A stretch of 64,000 bases of DNA from NCBI RefSeq assembly GCF_004217565.1, contig NZ_SHLA01000001.1, positions 1,426,001-1,490,000 on the forward strand, written 5' to 3'. The translations under genes and the position numbers were made by a program. The notes beneath the pieces were generated by a model. The model was not told the origin of the DNA. It saw only the letters and a program-made list of their open reading frames with translations, and did not search any database. Origin of the DNA: Zhihengliuella halotolerans (lineage in GTDB: Bacteria > Actinomycetota > Actinomycetes > Actinomycetales > Micrococcaceae). Shown in pieces: positions 26,758-35,201 of this stretch (position 1 is the first letter of the stretch; each line of letters starts with the position of its first letter).

Positions 26758-29700
26758 TCAGCCTCCCGTCATCTGCCGCGCACGACGCGGATTGAATACC
26801 TTGCCTATCTCCTGCCGCGCCGCGACCCGGAATTCCTCGATGACCTTGTCGCCGAGCATCACCTGGATCACGATGTCGCCCCCTTCGCCACGTGCCCGCA
26901 CCGACTCGGCGAGCGCGTGCATGTCCTGCCACTGGGCCTCAGTGAGGACGGGCTCGGGTTTGCCGGTGGCGTTGAGGACGGGGGTTACTCCTGGCTGGAG
27001 GTAGCCGCCCTTGTCGTAGAGGTACTGGTCGGGGTTGACGACGCCGTTGACGCGGCCCTTGTGCACTTCGAAGTGCACGTGGGTGCCGGTGACGTTGCCG
27101 GTGGCGCCCTGGTAGCCGATGTGCTGTCCGGCCTTGACGTGGTCGCCGACGCCGACTTTTGGGCCACCTACGGGGTTGTGGCCGTAGTAGGTCCAGAGGT
27201 CGGGGCCGTGGTTGAGGTAGATACCGATGCCGGTCTTGCCGGCGACGGCGTTCCATCCGACCCGCTGCACGACGCCCGGTAGGGCGGCGTAGGTGGGGCC
27301 TCCGCCGGCGATGTCGATGCCGGTGTGGAAGCCGCCCCAGCGGGGCCCGTACTTGGAGGTGACGGGCCCGTTGGAGGGGCGGTGGAATGCGCCGAGCGCG
27401 CCGTTGTAGACGGCGGTCCCGTTCGCGTCGGCTTCCGAGTCCTTGCCGCGGATCCAGTCGAGGACGCCGTCGATGCTCTTCCCGGCGGCGCCGGAGGCCA
27501 TGTCGCCCCACGTGCCCTGTCCGGCGAGCGCCGAGGTGAGTCCGGTCTTGATGGGGTTGAGGACCCATCCGGCGGCGGTGGCGAGTCCGCCTCGGACCCA
27601 GCTGGTGGCTGAGTCCCAGGCTTTCGCGGCGCCGGCCTTGATGTCGCCCCACCATCCGCCCATCGGGAGCAGTGCTTCCGATGGGTGGGAGCCGGCGGCG
27701 GCTTCGAGGCCTTTGTCGCTGAGGCCGAGGGCGTTCTGTGTCTGCGAGGCGGTGTAGACGCGGCCGGGCTGGTCGAAGTTGACGAGCTCGGGGCCTTCCT
27801 CGCCGACGAGTGCCCAGCCGGGCTGGGCGAGGCCGCCCTTGGCGAACTTGGGGATCTTCTTCATGTAGGGCAGGTTGATCTTCTCGCCCAGGCCGATGGC
27901 GTCGGCGGCCGAGTTGATCGTCTTGCGGATGCCCTGGTTGTAGACGGTGTCGATCACGAAGTTCACGGGGACGGCGGCGACGTTGCGCAGCTCGTTCCAG
28001 AATCCCTTGATGGCCTTCACGCCGTTCTCGAAGGCGCCGGGCAGGTCGCCCTTGATCAGGCTGCCGAAGGTGTCGAAGACTGGCTTTATGACGTTGTCGT
28101 AGACCCGGCGGAGGCTCTTGGACACGTTCTGCCACTTGTCCATGACCCAGTCGAGGGCGGGCTTCACGTAGGTCTGATAGAGCAGCTTGAAGGCCAGCCC
28201 CACGACGTCGAGGGTCGGCTGGATTTCACTGTTCCACCAGCCGGTCACGGCCTTCGCCGCGGCCTCCCACTTCGCCACGACCCAGCCGGTGACGCTGCCC
28301 CAGATGTCGCCGAACCACGACATGATCGAGCCCCAGTTGTTGACCGCGAGGATGATCCCGCCGATCACTGCCGCGGCCGCCACACCCCAGATCAGCCACG
28401 GGGACGCAGCGATCGTCAAACCGAGCACAGCCAGCGACAGGATGCCGACCGCGACGGCGGCCGCCTCGAGCACGCCGGGCGTCTCCATCGCCCACTCGGC
28501 GAATCCCTGCAGGGGCCCGAGAAGCGGCTGGATGCCGTCCGTGAGTATCTGCCCGAAGGACCGCTTCACGGTCTCCAAGCTCGTCGATGTGTTGTCGTTC
28601 AGGGTGTCGCCGAGGGTTGCTGCGGCGCCTTCTGTGGAGGCGAAGGCGTCGCCCATCGGGTCGATCATCCCGAGGAATTCCGGGATCTTGTCCGTCCCGA
28701 GGTCCTCGAGCGGTGTCCCGAAAAGGGAGATCGCGGCGGCCGCCTGCTCGCCCGGGTCTTCGACGCCCTGCAGCGCGTGCACGATCTGAGCCATGGCGCC
28801 CTCGGCGGTTTCCCCGCCGGCCAGGAGCTTGTTGGTCATCTCCTCCGTGTTGAGGCCGAGGGACTCGTAGGTGCCCGAGGTCGCCTTCGACATGTCGGTC
28901 GCGCGGATCGTGAACTCCTTGAGCGAATCGCCCATCTTGTCCATGCCGATCGCACCGTCTCCGGAGGAGGCCACGATCATGCCCATCGCGGTCTCACCGT
29001 CGATGCCGAGCGCTTCGAAGTGCTTCGAGTATTCGCTCATGACCGGGAGAATTTCGCCGCGCATGTGGGCGGGTACCTTCGTCATCGACCCCGCGATGAG
29101 GTCCATCGCCTGGTCGGCATCCGCGGCGAGCCCGGTCTTCATGAGGATGCCGGCCGTCGCCGTTGACTCTGCAACGTCGACCTCGAAGGCTGTTGCGAGG
29201 TCGAGTGCGTTCGCGGTGATGCGCTCGATATCCGCCTGAGACGCGTCGCGCATGCCGCCCATCGACGACACGACGGAGTCGACGGCATTGGTCACGTCGC
29301 CCATCGAGTCGCCCCACGCCCCGGCATAGAGACTGCCCGCGGCGTCTCCGTACACAGCTGCCTGTTCCGGCGTGGCCGCCAGCCGCGCGTTGAGCTTGTC
29401 TAGTCCGGCCTCGTTACCCAGAGCCGCCGAGAACGACTCGCCGAACAGGGCGGCGCCGCCGACCGCTCCGGCGAGTTGAGTCACGACCCCGCCGGTCGAT
29501 GTAGCGAAGCCCTTCATCTTGTCGCCGGCCTTGCCGAGCCCACCGGAGAGTTTGCCCCACAGGCCCGGCGCCTCTTTGACTTCGTCGTTGAGGCCGCTCT
29601 GGGCGCGCTCGAGCTTGTCGACCGCAGTCTTGTGGCCCTTGTGCGCTTCTTCCAGCGCCTTCTCAGCCGTCGTGAACTTCTCGTCTGCAGCCGTGGCCTT

Positions 29701-30069
29701 GTCGCGCGCGTTCTCGAGCTTCAGGGTTGCTGCACGGGCTTGGGAGGACTCCTCGCCGTACTTCTGCACCTGGTCGGTGAGGCGCTGCTCCGCGGTCAGC
29801 AGGTCGGCGGCCGCGCGACGCTGCGTCTGGCGGGCCTTAGAAACCTCGCCCACCATCTTGCGGCGGAAGCCGTCCGCCGACTTCTCGGCCTTCTCGAGCT
29901 CGTCCACGATCCCGTCGGACGCGCCCGAGGTGCCGCCGCCGAAGGCCTTGCCCCACTCCTGGCCGGCTTTACCGCCGGCGTTCTTCGCGGCCTTCGTGCT
30001 GCCCTTCAGCAACTCGGCCCCAAAACCCCGCATGGACGGGAGGACGTCGAGCCATACTTCGTCAGCCAC
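26758..30069 (-). CDS. Tail tape measure protein with M23 peptidase domain
   Basis: The 1103-residue protein begins MADEVWLDVLPSMRGFGAEL. It has long coiled coils (about 40-170), a TP901-type core with hydrophobic segments (about 510-560), and a LytM/M23 domain at about 900-1040. That domain has HTGIDIAGG, YGHN and HVHFE, so the metal ligands are present. It sets tail length; the M23 domain would cut peptidoglycan during DNA entry. It is the largest gene in the prophage and lies just after the tail assembly chaperones. Confidence 0.93.
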   Translation of the reverse strand: MADEVWLDVLPSMRGFGAELLKGSTKAAKNAGGKAGQEWGKAFGGGTSGASDGIVDELEKAEKSADGFRRKMVGEVSKARQTQRRAAADLLTAEQRLTDQVQKYGEESSQARAATLKLENARDKATAADEKFTTAEKALEEAHKGHKTAVDKLERAQSGLNDEVKEAPGLWGKLSGGLGKAGDKMKGFATSTGGVVTQLAGAVGGAALFGESFSAALGNEAGLDKLNARLAATPEQAAVYGDAAGSLYAGAWGDSMGDVTNAVDSVVSSMGGMRDASQADIERITANALDLATAFEVDVAESTATAGILMKTGLAADADQAMDLIAGSMTKVPAHMRGEILPVMSEYSKHFEALGIDGETAMGMIVASSGDGAIGMDKMGDSLKEFTIRATDMSKATSGTYESLGLNTEEMTNKLLAGGETAEGAMAQIVHALQGVEDPGEQAAAAISLFGTPLEDLGTDKIPEFLGMIDPMGDAFASTEGAAATLGDTLNDNTSTSLETVKRSFGQILTDGIQPLLGPLQGFAEWAMETPGVLEAAAVAVGILSLAVLGLTIAASPWLIWGVAAAAVIGGIILAVNNWGSIMSWFGDIWGSVTGWVVAKWEAAAKAVTGWWNSEIQPTLDVVGLAFKLLYQTYVKPALDWVMDKWQNVSKSLRRVYDNVIKPVFDTFGSLIKGDLPGAFENGVKAIKGFWNELRNVAAVPVNFVIDTVYNQGIRKTINSAADAIGLGEKINLPYMKKIPKFAKGGLAQPGWALVGEEGPELVNFDQPGRVYTASQTQNALGLSDKGLEAAAGSHPSEALLPMGGWWGDIKAGAAKAWDSATSWVRGGLATAAGWVLNPIKTGLTSALAGQGTWGDMASGAAGKSIDGVLDWIRGKDSEADANGTAVYNGALGAFHRPSNGPVTSKYGPRWGGFHTGIDIAGGGPTYAALPGVVQRVGWNAVAGKTGIGIYLNHGPDLWTYYGHNPVGGPKVGVGDHVKAGQHIGYQGATGNVTGTHVHFEVHKGRVNGVVNPDQYLYDKGGYLQPGVTPVLNATGKPEPVLTEAQWQDMHALAESVRARGEGGDIVIQVMLGDKVIEEFRVAARQEIGKVFNPRRARQMTGG

Positions 30070-30106
30070 GGGCCGACCTCCAATCCATGCGGGGACGCGA
30101 CCGCGA

Positions 30107-30532
30107 TTACCGCGGGTCGGGGCGGGCGAGGACGGACATCAGATCCGCCCGTTCCGCTTCGTGCTTCTGCTCGATGCGCGCCTTCTGCGCCGGATCCGCC
30201 CTGGACTTGGGTGTATCCAGGAACTTCGGCTCGACCGGCGCAGCGCCCTTCGCGCGGAGCGCGCTGGAGAACGCCGCGTGCAGCGAGGCGACCCGGCTGT
30301 CTATGTGCCAGAGCAGCCACTCAGACTGGCTCCACGCACTGTCGAGCTCACGAGCGACAGGGTTGGCCGGCGGAAGGTGCTCGAGCATCACTCGGAACTT
30401 GCGGACCGTAATCTCGCCGGCGAGTGCTTCGGCGAGCGGGTCCCTTCCCGGGTAGGTCTGCATCAGGGCCGCCTCGTAGGCTTCCGGGGCGGCCCCGATG
30501 AGGGCTAGGACCTCCGGGGCCTGATTTTCCCC
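30107..30532 (-). CDS. Tail assembly chaperone, frameshift-extended frame
   Basis: The frame encodes MQTYPGRDPLAEALAGEITV... (118 residues from the ATG at 30463). It is also open upstream through NQAPEVLALIGAAPEAYEAA as far as the slippery site GGGGAAAA. A -1 shift there joins it to the preceding chaperone gene, giving a long fusion (gpG-T type). Siphoviruses use this to make two chaperones in fixed ratio that coat the tape measure. Confidence 0.85.
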   Translation of the reverse strand, partial: GENQAPEVLALIGAAPEAYEAALMQTYPGRDPLAEALAGEITVRKFRVMLEHLPPANPVARELDSAWSQSEWLLWHIDSRVASLHAAFSSALRAKGAAPVEPKFLDTPKSRADPAQKARIEQKHEAERADLMSVLARPDPR

Positions 30533-30870
30533 AGGTCCTCCTGCTTCTGGGCGGTGGCGGACGCGAAGAGCGCCGCGAGTTTGTCAGGAGTGCCGCCGTG
30601 ATTCTCGAACTTCTCGAGCTGCTCCTCGGCCGTCACGCCGTCCTTGTAGTCCAGGATCACGAGGGCGGCGTCGCGGCTTTCGTCGCAGTCTCGGAGCCGA
30701 CGCTGGAATTCGTCGAGGTCGTCCTGGTCGAAGCCGATGTTCAGCCGAATCCAGATGCTCTCGTCCTTGGAGAGCTGCACCTCCTGCAGGTTGCCGATGC
30801 CGGTCTCCTCGAGCTGCTGCTCGAACTGATCGAAACGGATTACGCGGGCGCGCGGGGTCTTCTTTGCCAT
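30505..30870 (-). CDS. Tail assembly chaperone, zero-frame product
   Basis: The 121-residue acidic, helical protein (MAKKTPRARVIRFDQFEQQL...) lies between the tail tube and tape measure genes, the fixed place of the first tail assembly chaperone. It ends KIRPRRS after the slippery stretch CTG GGG AAA. The start MAKKTP at 30870 is chosen over the upstream ATG because it has the better ribosome-binding site (AGAGAGGA). Confidence 0.85.
   Translation of the reverse strand: MAKKTPRARVIRFDQFEQQLEETGIGNLQEVQLSKDESIWIRLNIGFDQDDLDEFQRRLRDCDESRDAALVILDYKDGVTAEEQLEKFENHGGTPDKLAALFASATAQKQEDLGKIRPRRS
30525..30532 (-). promoter_or_regulatory. -1 ribosomal frameshift slippery site
   Basis: GGGGAAAA sits 20-30 bases before the zero-frame stop. 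Codons CTG-GGG-AAA can re-pair one base back. The -1 frame then stays open into the downstream chaperone frame, with no stop in between. Confidence 0.75.
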
Positions 30871-30911
30871 GGTGGGTCCTCTCTGACGGGGGAAGCTGGG
30901 GAAGCGAATGA

Positions 30912-30954
30912 GGGCGGGCACCGGTGGGCTTCCCCACAACACCAGTGCCCGCCC
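30912..30954 (-). terminator. Hairpin between major tail protein and chaperone genes
   Basis: GGGCGGGCAC pairs with GTGCCCGCCC, and the stem continues inward with GGTG/CACC. It follows the major tail protein gene by 19 bases and has no strong T run. It may lower expression of the genes beyond. Confidence 0.6.
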
Positions 30955-30972
30955 CGTCGTGCCGTCCGCGCG

Positions 30973-31809
30973 CTAGTTGCGCGTGAACGAGATCTCGGCC
31001 GTCGTGTAGTCCGTACCAGCCGTGTCGACCGTGACCGCGGTGACCTGGCCGCCGGAGACCGTGGCCGTCGCAGCAGCGCCGGTGCCGTCGCCGGTGATGG
31101 CCACCGACGGGGCGACGTCGTAGCCGCCACCGCCGTCCAGGACTGCGATGTCCGTGATCGCACCTGCGTCCAGATCCGCGACGGCGATCGCGTCACGGAA
31201 GTAGTACGGGCCGTTCTGGGTGCGCGTGAAGGACTTCCCGACGGACTTGTCCTTGTAGAGGCCGAACGTGAACCCGTAGGACTCGGCGTCCGTGCGGTTC
31301 ATCGTGCGCCCGGTCTTGGCGGTGACCTTGACCCGGTACCCGTACTCGTACCGGTAGCGGGCCTGTTCGCCGACGCCGTCCTGCATGATGCAGCCGAGCC
31401 GGTACTCCGGGTAGTCGGTGATCTCGCCGTCGTCGAAGAGCCACGGCGCGTGCTTGCCGGTCGGGAACTCCTCGAACGGGACGCCGTGCCAGAGCGCCTG
31501 CACGTATGCGTTGTCCTCGCCGAACGCCACCGTGAGGGACTTGTCCACCCCAGTGATGTCCGAGCGGACCGGCTCCAGGGACTGGAGCATGGAGGTGTTC
31601 TCGTTCGAGATCGAGTCCTCCTGGCCGACGCCGTCGGTCGTGACGAATCCGAGCTGCAGCGCTCCGGGCGGGAGGATCGGCAGGTGGTCGGACTCGCCGA
31701 AGAACATGGTGGGCGGGGCCGCGGCCCGGGACTGCAGGAAGAGCAGCTGCGTTCCCCACTTGCGGACGTTGAGCTCGTCGGTTTCGAGAATGGAAGCCAC
31801 ATCGGGCAT
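30973..31809 (-). CDS. Major tail (tube) protein
   Basis: The 278-residue protein starts MPDVASILETDELNVRKWGT. It has a beta-rich tube domain over about 200 residues. A short C-terminal unit then has GGGYDVAPSVAITGDGTG, a repeat-type Ig-like addition common on siphovirus tube proteins and exposed on the tail surface. It lies after the tail terminator and before the chaperone pair. Confidence 0.85.
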   Translation of the reverse strand: MPDVASILETDELNVRKWGTQLLFLQSRAAAPPTMFFGESDHLPILPPGALQLGFVTTDGVGQEDSISNENTSMLQSLEPVRSDITGVDKSLTVAFGEDNAYVQALWHGVPFEEFPTGKHAPWLFDDGEITDYPEYRLGCIMQDGVGEQARYRYEYGYRVKVTAKTGRTMNRTDAESYGFTFGLYKDKSVGKSFTRTQNGPYYFRDAIAVADLDAGAITDIAVLDGGGGYDVAPSVAITGDGTGAAATATVSGGQVTAVTVDTAGTDYTTAEISFTRN

Positions 31810-31856
31810 GGTTCAGTCCTTTCGGAGGGGCAACCGCGCGGCTGCCAGAGGTTGAG

Positions 31857-32255
31857 TCAGGCCCGGATCGGCCGGACGGTGAGTGCGTAGGTTGCAGTGA
31901 TCTTGACGACGTCGGGGTTCTCGTAGTCGTCGACGGCCGGTTGGAAGACGCATTCGACGTCGTCGACGTACCAGTTCGAGGTGCCGGAGGCGGCCAGGCG
32001 CCGGAGCGACCGGTCTGCGTCCCGGGCCGCGTCCCATGCCCCGGACCTGGTTGACGCGAAGGCCTCGACTTCGACGAGCGGGGCACGGTCGATGCTGCGC
32101 CCATCCCGTCCTCCGACGACGACGGCTTTGTACGCCGGCAGGTGCTCCTCGAGCGTCGGCGGCGTGGTCGTGTACACGCGGCGCCCAGTGTCCGCCGTCA
32201 GCCATGCGCCGAGCTCCTGCTCGACGTGCGGGTAGTCGGTCCGGAGCTCAGGCAT
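31857..32255 (-). CDS. Tail terminator protein
   Basis: The 132-residue protein (MPELRTDYPHVEQELGAWLT...) has the alpha/beta pattern of gpU-like terminators, with a central VEVEAFASTRSGAWDAARDAD helix. It lies directly before the tube protein gene. Its start overlaps the neck protein stop by 8 bases. The call is based on position and size. Confidence 0.7.
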   Translation of the reverse strand: MPELRTDYPHVEQELGAWLTADTGRRVYTTTPPTLEEHLPAYKAVVVGGRDGRSIDRAPLVEVEAFASTRSGAWDAARDADRSLRRLAASGTSNWYVDDVECVFQPAVDDYENPDVVKITATYALTVRPIRA

Positions 32256-32565
32256 TCGAGGCCCTCCGGAGGATCTGTCGGCGCGTTAGCTTCGCGTTGA
32301 AGTCCCGCGAGCGCAGCTTGTCCGGCATATCGGCGACCACTCGCGCGTACGAACGCTCGAGGCCGGACGGAGACTTTCCGCCACTGCGGACGCCCTCGGC
32401 GATCTTGAGCTGTTCGGCGAACGCCGTGGCGCCGGCCGTTAGAGCAATGGCCCGCGCACGCGGCAGGATGCGTTCGGCCTTCGCCCGCGCAGCGGCCCGG
32501 ACCGCCGGTGTGTCCATCGCCGCGTTGAGCTTCTTCACCGAGAGCGGTTTCCTCATGCCAGACAT
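32248..32565 (-). CDS. Neck protein, HK97 gp10-like
   Basis: The 105-residue basic helical protein (MSGMRKPLSVKKLNAAMDTP...) contains ARAKAERILPRARAIAL and SYARVVADMP, fitting the minor head-tail joining family. It acts with the stopper and terminator proteins at the connector. The assignment rests on position and character. Confidence 0.65.
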   Translation of the reverse strand: MSGMRKPLSVKKLNAAMDTPAVRAAARAKAERILPRARAIALTAGATAFAEQLKIAEGVRSGGKSPSGLERSYARVVADMPDKLRSRDFNAKLTRRQILRRASNA

Positions 32566-32586
32566 CAGCTACCCCTCTCTGCCGGA

Positions 32587-32793
32587 TCAGTCCCCGGCGG
32601 CGGTTTTCCGTCGGGCCTTCCGCTCCGGCTGGTCCGCCGGGACCACCACAGCGGCAGGCGGGGCCGGTGCGGACTCGTCCGCAGACGGGGCCGGCGGCTC
32701 CGGTGGCGCGGAGGGAGTCGCGGCCCGTGTGGCGGCGAGGCCGAGGCGACGGGCGTCTTCAGCCCGCCGGGCTTTGTCCTGGTGGTTGCGCAT
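32587..32793 (-). CDS. Small Pro/Ala-rich protein in the head-tail region
   Basis: The 68-residue protein has a charged N-terminus (MRNHQDKARRAEDARRLGL), then a Pro/Ala/Glu-rich, probably disordered stretch and a basic end. I recognise no domain. It fits between the neck protein genes with tight spacing and so is likely translated. Confidence 0.55.
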   Translation of the reverse strand: MRNHQDKARRAEDARRLGLAATRAATPSAPPEPPAPSADESAPAPPAAVVVPADQPERKARRKTAAGD

Positions 32794-32796
32794 GTG

Positions 32797-33126
32797 TCAT
32801 CCCTTCGATTCGACGACGATCATCTCGGTGTGGTCGAGGATCCCGGACTGGTAGTGCCGGGGTTTGGCCTCGATGCGGTACTTGTTCCCCTGCCAGATGA
32901 TCCGATCGCCCTCGCCCGCCTGCAGCAGGAGCGGGCCGGAGATCTGGAGCTTCTCCGTGACGACGCGCTTCCCGCTCGTCGACTCGGCGACACTGTGGGG
33001 CTGGACGTTGTAACCGAAGAACGGGCCGAGCACGGTCACCGTCTCGGCTGCGACGCCGTCCGCCCCGGGCGGCCCGTAGTCGACCTGCTCGACGCTCAAT
33101 TCCTGCTGATGCAGTTCCGAGTTCAC
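32797..33126 (-). CDS. Head-tail stopper-like protein
   Basis: The GTG start at 33126 overlaps the adaptor gene stop and gives 109 residues (VNSELHQQELSVEQVDYGPP...). The protein is an all-beta small fold with GEGDRIIWQGNKYRIEAKPRH, the pattern of gp16/FII-type stoppers. It would close the connector channel after packaging. Confidence 0.7.
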   Translation of the reverse strand: MNSELHQQELSVEQVDYGPPGADGVAAETVTVLGPFFGYNVQPHSVAESTSGKRVVTEKLQISGPLLLQAGEGDRIIWQGNKYRIEAKPRHYQSGILDHTEMIVVESKG

Positions 33127-33554
33127 AGGTAGCGCTCCTTCGACTCGAAGAGGTGGTCGTAGCAGATCGGCAGCGGGAACGCTCCGGCCGGCAGCGGGGC
33201 GGCCTGCCGGAGGAACACCTCGAGCATCCAGTCCTCGAAGTCGAACCGCTCGCCGCTGCCGCCGGAGCCCATGTTCACGGACCGCTGCTCGGTGCCCGAG
33301 GCCACGGACCACGAGCGGGCGCCGTCGTTGTCGACGGTCTGCATGATCGGCAGGACCAGGCTGATCACGACGTCCGAGACGTCGAGCTCCTTGAGGTCTC
33401 CGGCGGCGAGCCGGTCGTCGACGTCCGGCCAGCGGCGGCGCACCTCACGGGAGGCCGCCGCCAGCCAGTAGTCGGCGCGTGTCTGCTCGGTGGAGGTGAG
33501 GGGCCGCCATGCTTCCGCCAGTTGGGCTTTCGTTGCTAACGGGTCGGTCGCCAT
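33123..33554 (-). CDS. Head-tail adaptor (Gp19/Gp15/Gp42-like)
   Basis: The 143-residue protein starts MATDPLATKAQLAEAWRPLT and has helical segments with YWLAAASREVRRRWPDVDDR. It then has the ELDVSDVVISLVLPIM and NMGSGGSGERFDFED blocks. This matches the Gp19/Gp15/Gp42 family, which docks below the portal. Confidence 0.8.
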   Translation of the reverse strand: MATDPLATKAQLAEAWRPLTSTEQTRADYWLAAASREVRRRWPDVDDRLAAGDLKELDVSDVVISLVLPIMQTVDNDGARSWSVASGTEQRSVNMGSGGSGERFDFEDWMLEVFLRQAAPLPAGAFPLPICYDHLFESKERYL

Positions 33555-33582
33555 GGCGCCCCCTCTCCTCTACACGTCGAGC

Positions 33583-33876
33583 TCAGTCGCCCGAGCTGGT
33601 GCTCTGCGACCCGCCGTCGCCCGCGGGCGTCGAGGAGCCGCCGTTGCCGGCCGGGTCGCCGGCGGTGCCGGCTGCCGGGGCGCCCCCGGTAGTCTCCGGC
33701 TTCTGCTGCTTGCGGCGCTTCTCGACGAGCTTGCCCGCCACCAGGCGCTTGACCTCGCCCTCCGGGACACCCTCCGGCAGAACCGCTTTCCGGTACAGGT
33801 ACCGGTCCGCGCCACCGACCGTGACCACCACAGCCGCAGCCTTGACCACGTGCACGTACTCGACCTTTGCGGCCAT
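33583..33876 (-). CDS. Small capsid-adjacent protein
   Basis: The 97-residue protein has a beta-like N-terminal half (VEYVHVVKAAAVVVTVGGAD, LYRKAVLPEGVPEGEVKRLV) and a low-complexity Gly/Ala/Ser tail. Its position between capsid and adaptor genes is often taken by short head proteins. The function is unknown. Confidence 0.6.
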   Translation of the reverse strand: MAAKVEYVHVVKAAAVVVTVGGADRYLYRKAVLPEGVPEGEVKRLVAGKLVEKRRKQQKPETTGGAPAAGTAGDPAGNGGSSTPAGDGGSQSTSSGD

Positions 33877-33878
33877 GA

Positions 33879-34832
33879 TCAGCCTCCAATCCCGGTGTTG
33901 ACGATCTCGATGGCCGCGTTCGGCTCGGTCACGACCGGCACCGTCACACGGCGAGCGCGGATCTTCCAGCGGTCGTTGTCCTCGTCGCGGATGGACTTCG
34001 TCTCGAGGCCGACGCCGCCGATGCGGCTGTAGCCCGGGGACTTGATGTCCTCGTCTGCCATGCCGCCGAGCTGCGTGTTGTCGACGAGCAGCGGATTCGT
34101 GACCGGGGTGTGCGCGGTCGTGGTCCAGGTGAGCCCGAGGTAGTTCGGGAACTCGCCCGAGTTGATCGGGTTCGAGGACTCGCGCGGCAGCACGCCGTCG
34201 GCCAGGAGCTTCGACATGACCAGGGCGTACTGGGTGGGCTTGAGGACGACGACGTTGAGGTCGTAGCCCTCGCCGACGTTCTCCTCTTCGACCTTGGCCT
34301 TCGCCGCCAGAGTGCCCGCGATGACGGCCTCAGCCGAGGTCCAGGCCCCGGTGTTGCCGTCACCGGCGTTGGTGCAGTCGAAGGTCTGGGTGACCTTCGA
34401 CGCAATGACGCCGAGGGCGACGGAATCGACGTGGCGGATGGTGGTGTTCGCCAGCTTGAGGAGTCCGCGCTCGACGGGGTTCATCAGCAGGCGGGAGATC
34501 GCCTCGTCGGTGACGATGGAGTCACGGCCCCACTTGACGGTCTTCGCGGCCTGCAGCTCGCCGGAAGTCATGACCGTGGTCGGGTAGTCCGCGCCCGGTG
34601 CCACTGCCTCGGGATCATCCGCGGCGAAGAGCGACTCGCCGTTCTCGTAGAGGATGGACCCGCCCTGCGCCTTGAAACGGCCGGAGAGCAGGTAGTCCGC
34701 GATGAACTTCTGGGCCGTCAGGTCACGAAGGCGGCGGGCGATCAGCGTCGGGGACTTAAGGAACTGGTGGATCTCGACGGCCTGCCCGTCCTGGGTGACC
34801 GTCGCCGGCGGGGCCGGGTACGTGTAGCTCAC
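33879..34832 (-). CDS. Major capsid protein (HK97 fold)
   Basis: The 317-residue protein starts MSYTYPAPPATVTQDGQAVEI and has the core blocks TVKWGRDSIVTDEAISRLL, ANTTIRHVDSVALGVI and VVLKPTQYALVMSK. It also has the C-terminal domain with DEDNDRWKIRARRVTVPV. It carries no long N-terminal delta domain. The scaffold is instead fused to the protease encoded just upstream. Confidence 0.9.
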   Translation of the reverse strand: MSYTYPAPPATVTQDGQAVEIHQFLKSPTLIARRLRDLTAQKFIADYLLSGRFKAQGGSILYENGESLFAADDPEAVAPGADYPTTVMTSGELQAAKTVKWGRDSIVTDEAISRLLMNPVERGLLKLANTTIRHVDSVALGVIASKVTQTFDCTNAGDGNTGAWTSAEAVIAGTLAAKAKVEEENVGEGYDLNVVVLKPTQYALVMSKLLADGVLPRESSNPINSGEFPNYLGLTWTTTAHTPVTNPLLVDNTQLGGMADEDIKSPGYSRIGGVGLETKSIRDEDNDRWKIRARRVTVPVVTEPNAAIEIVNTGIGG

Positions 34833-34842
34833 GATGTGTCTC

Positions 34843-35199
34843 CTATCGGGTGAGGCGGACCTGGAACAGGTCGCCGGCGGTCGCGGCGGCCGTCAGGGCG
34901 GTGCCGATGGGGTTGGTACCGGTGGCCGCAGCATCGCCAGCGGCGCCGGCGTAGACCGGGGCGCCGGCGGCGACTGCTTCGGCAGCGGTCAGGGGCTGCA
35001 CGCCTCCGGCGTACACGGTGACGTTGTCGCCGGTGGCGGCGTCGAAGCCCGCGACGCCGAGCGTGGCCGCCGAGTCAGCGCCCGCGTGGGCGACCGTTCG
35101 GTCGCCGGTGATCTCGACGATCTTGCCGCCGACGACGTCGTCCGAAGCCGTGCAGGTGACGTTCGTGGTCGGGCCGAACATGGGTACGTGCTGAGCCAT
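34843..35199 (-). CDS. Capsid decoration-like protein (DUF2190-like)
   Basis: The 118-residue protein is Gly/Ala/Thr-rich and beta-structured (MAQHVPMFGPTTNVTCTASD...). AHAGADSAATLGVAGFDAAT and the C-terminal AATAGDLFQVRLTR resemble head-fibre or decoration proteins of the DUF2190 type. It lies between the protease and capsid genes, where decoration proteins often sit. Confidence 0.8.
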   Translation of the reverse strand: MAQHVPMFGPTTNVTCTASDDVVGGKIVEITGDRTVAHAGADSAATLGVAGFDAATGDNVTVYAGGVQPLTAAEAVAAGAPVYAGAAGDAAATGTNPIGTALTAAATAGDLFQVRLTR

Positions 35200-35201
35200 G
35201 A

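Noticed and set aside
26939-28135. Arg-rich 398-residue frame inside the tape measure gene
   Set aside because: Composition is typical of a shadow frame and it has no ribosome-binding site.
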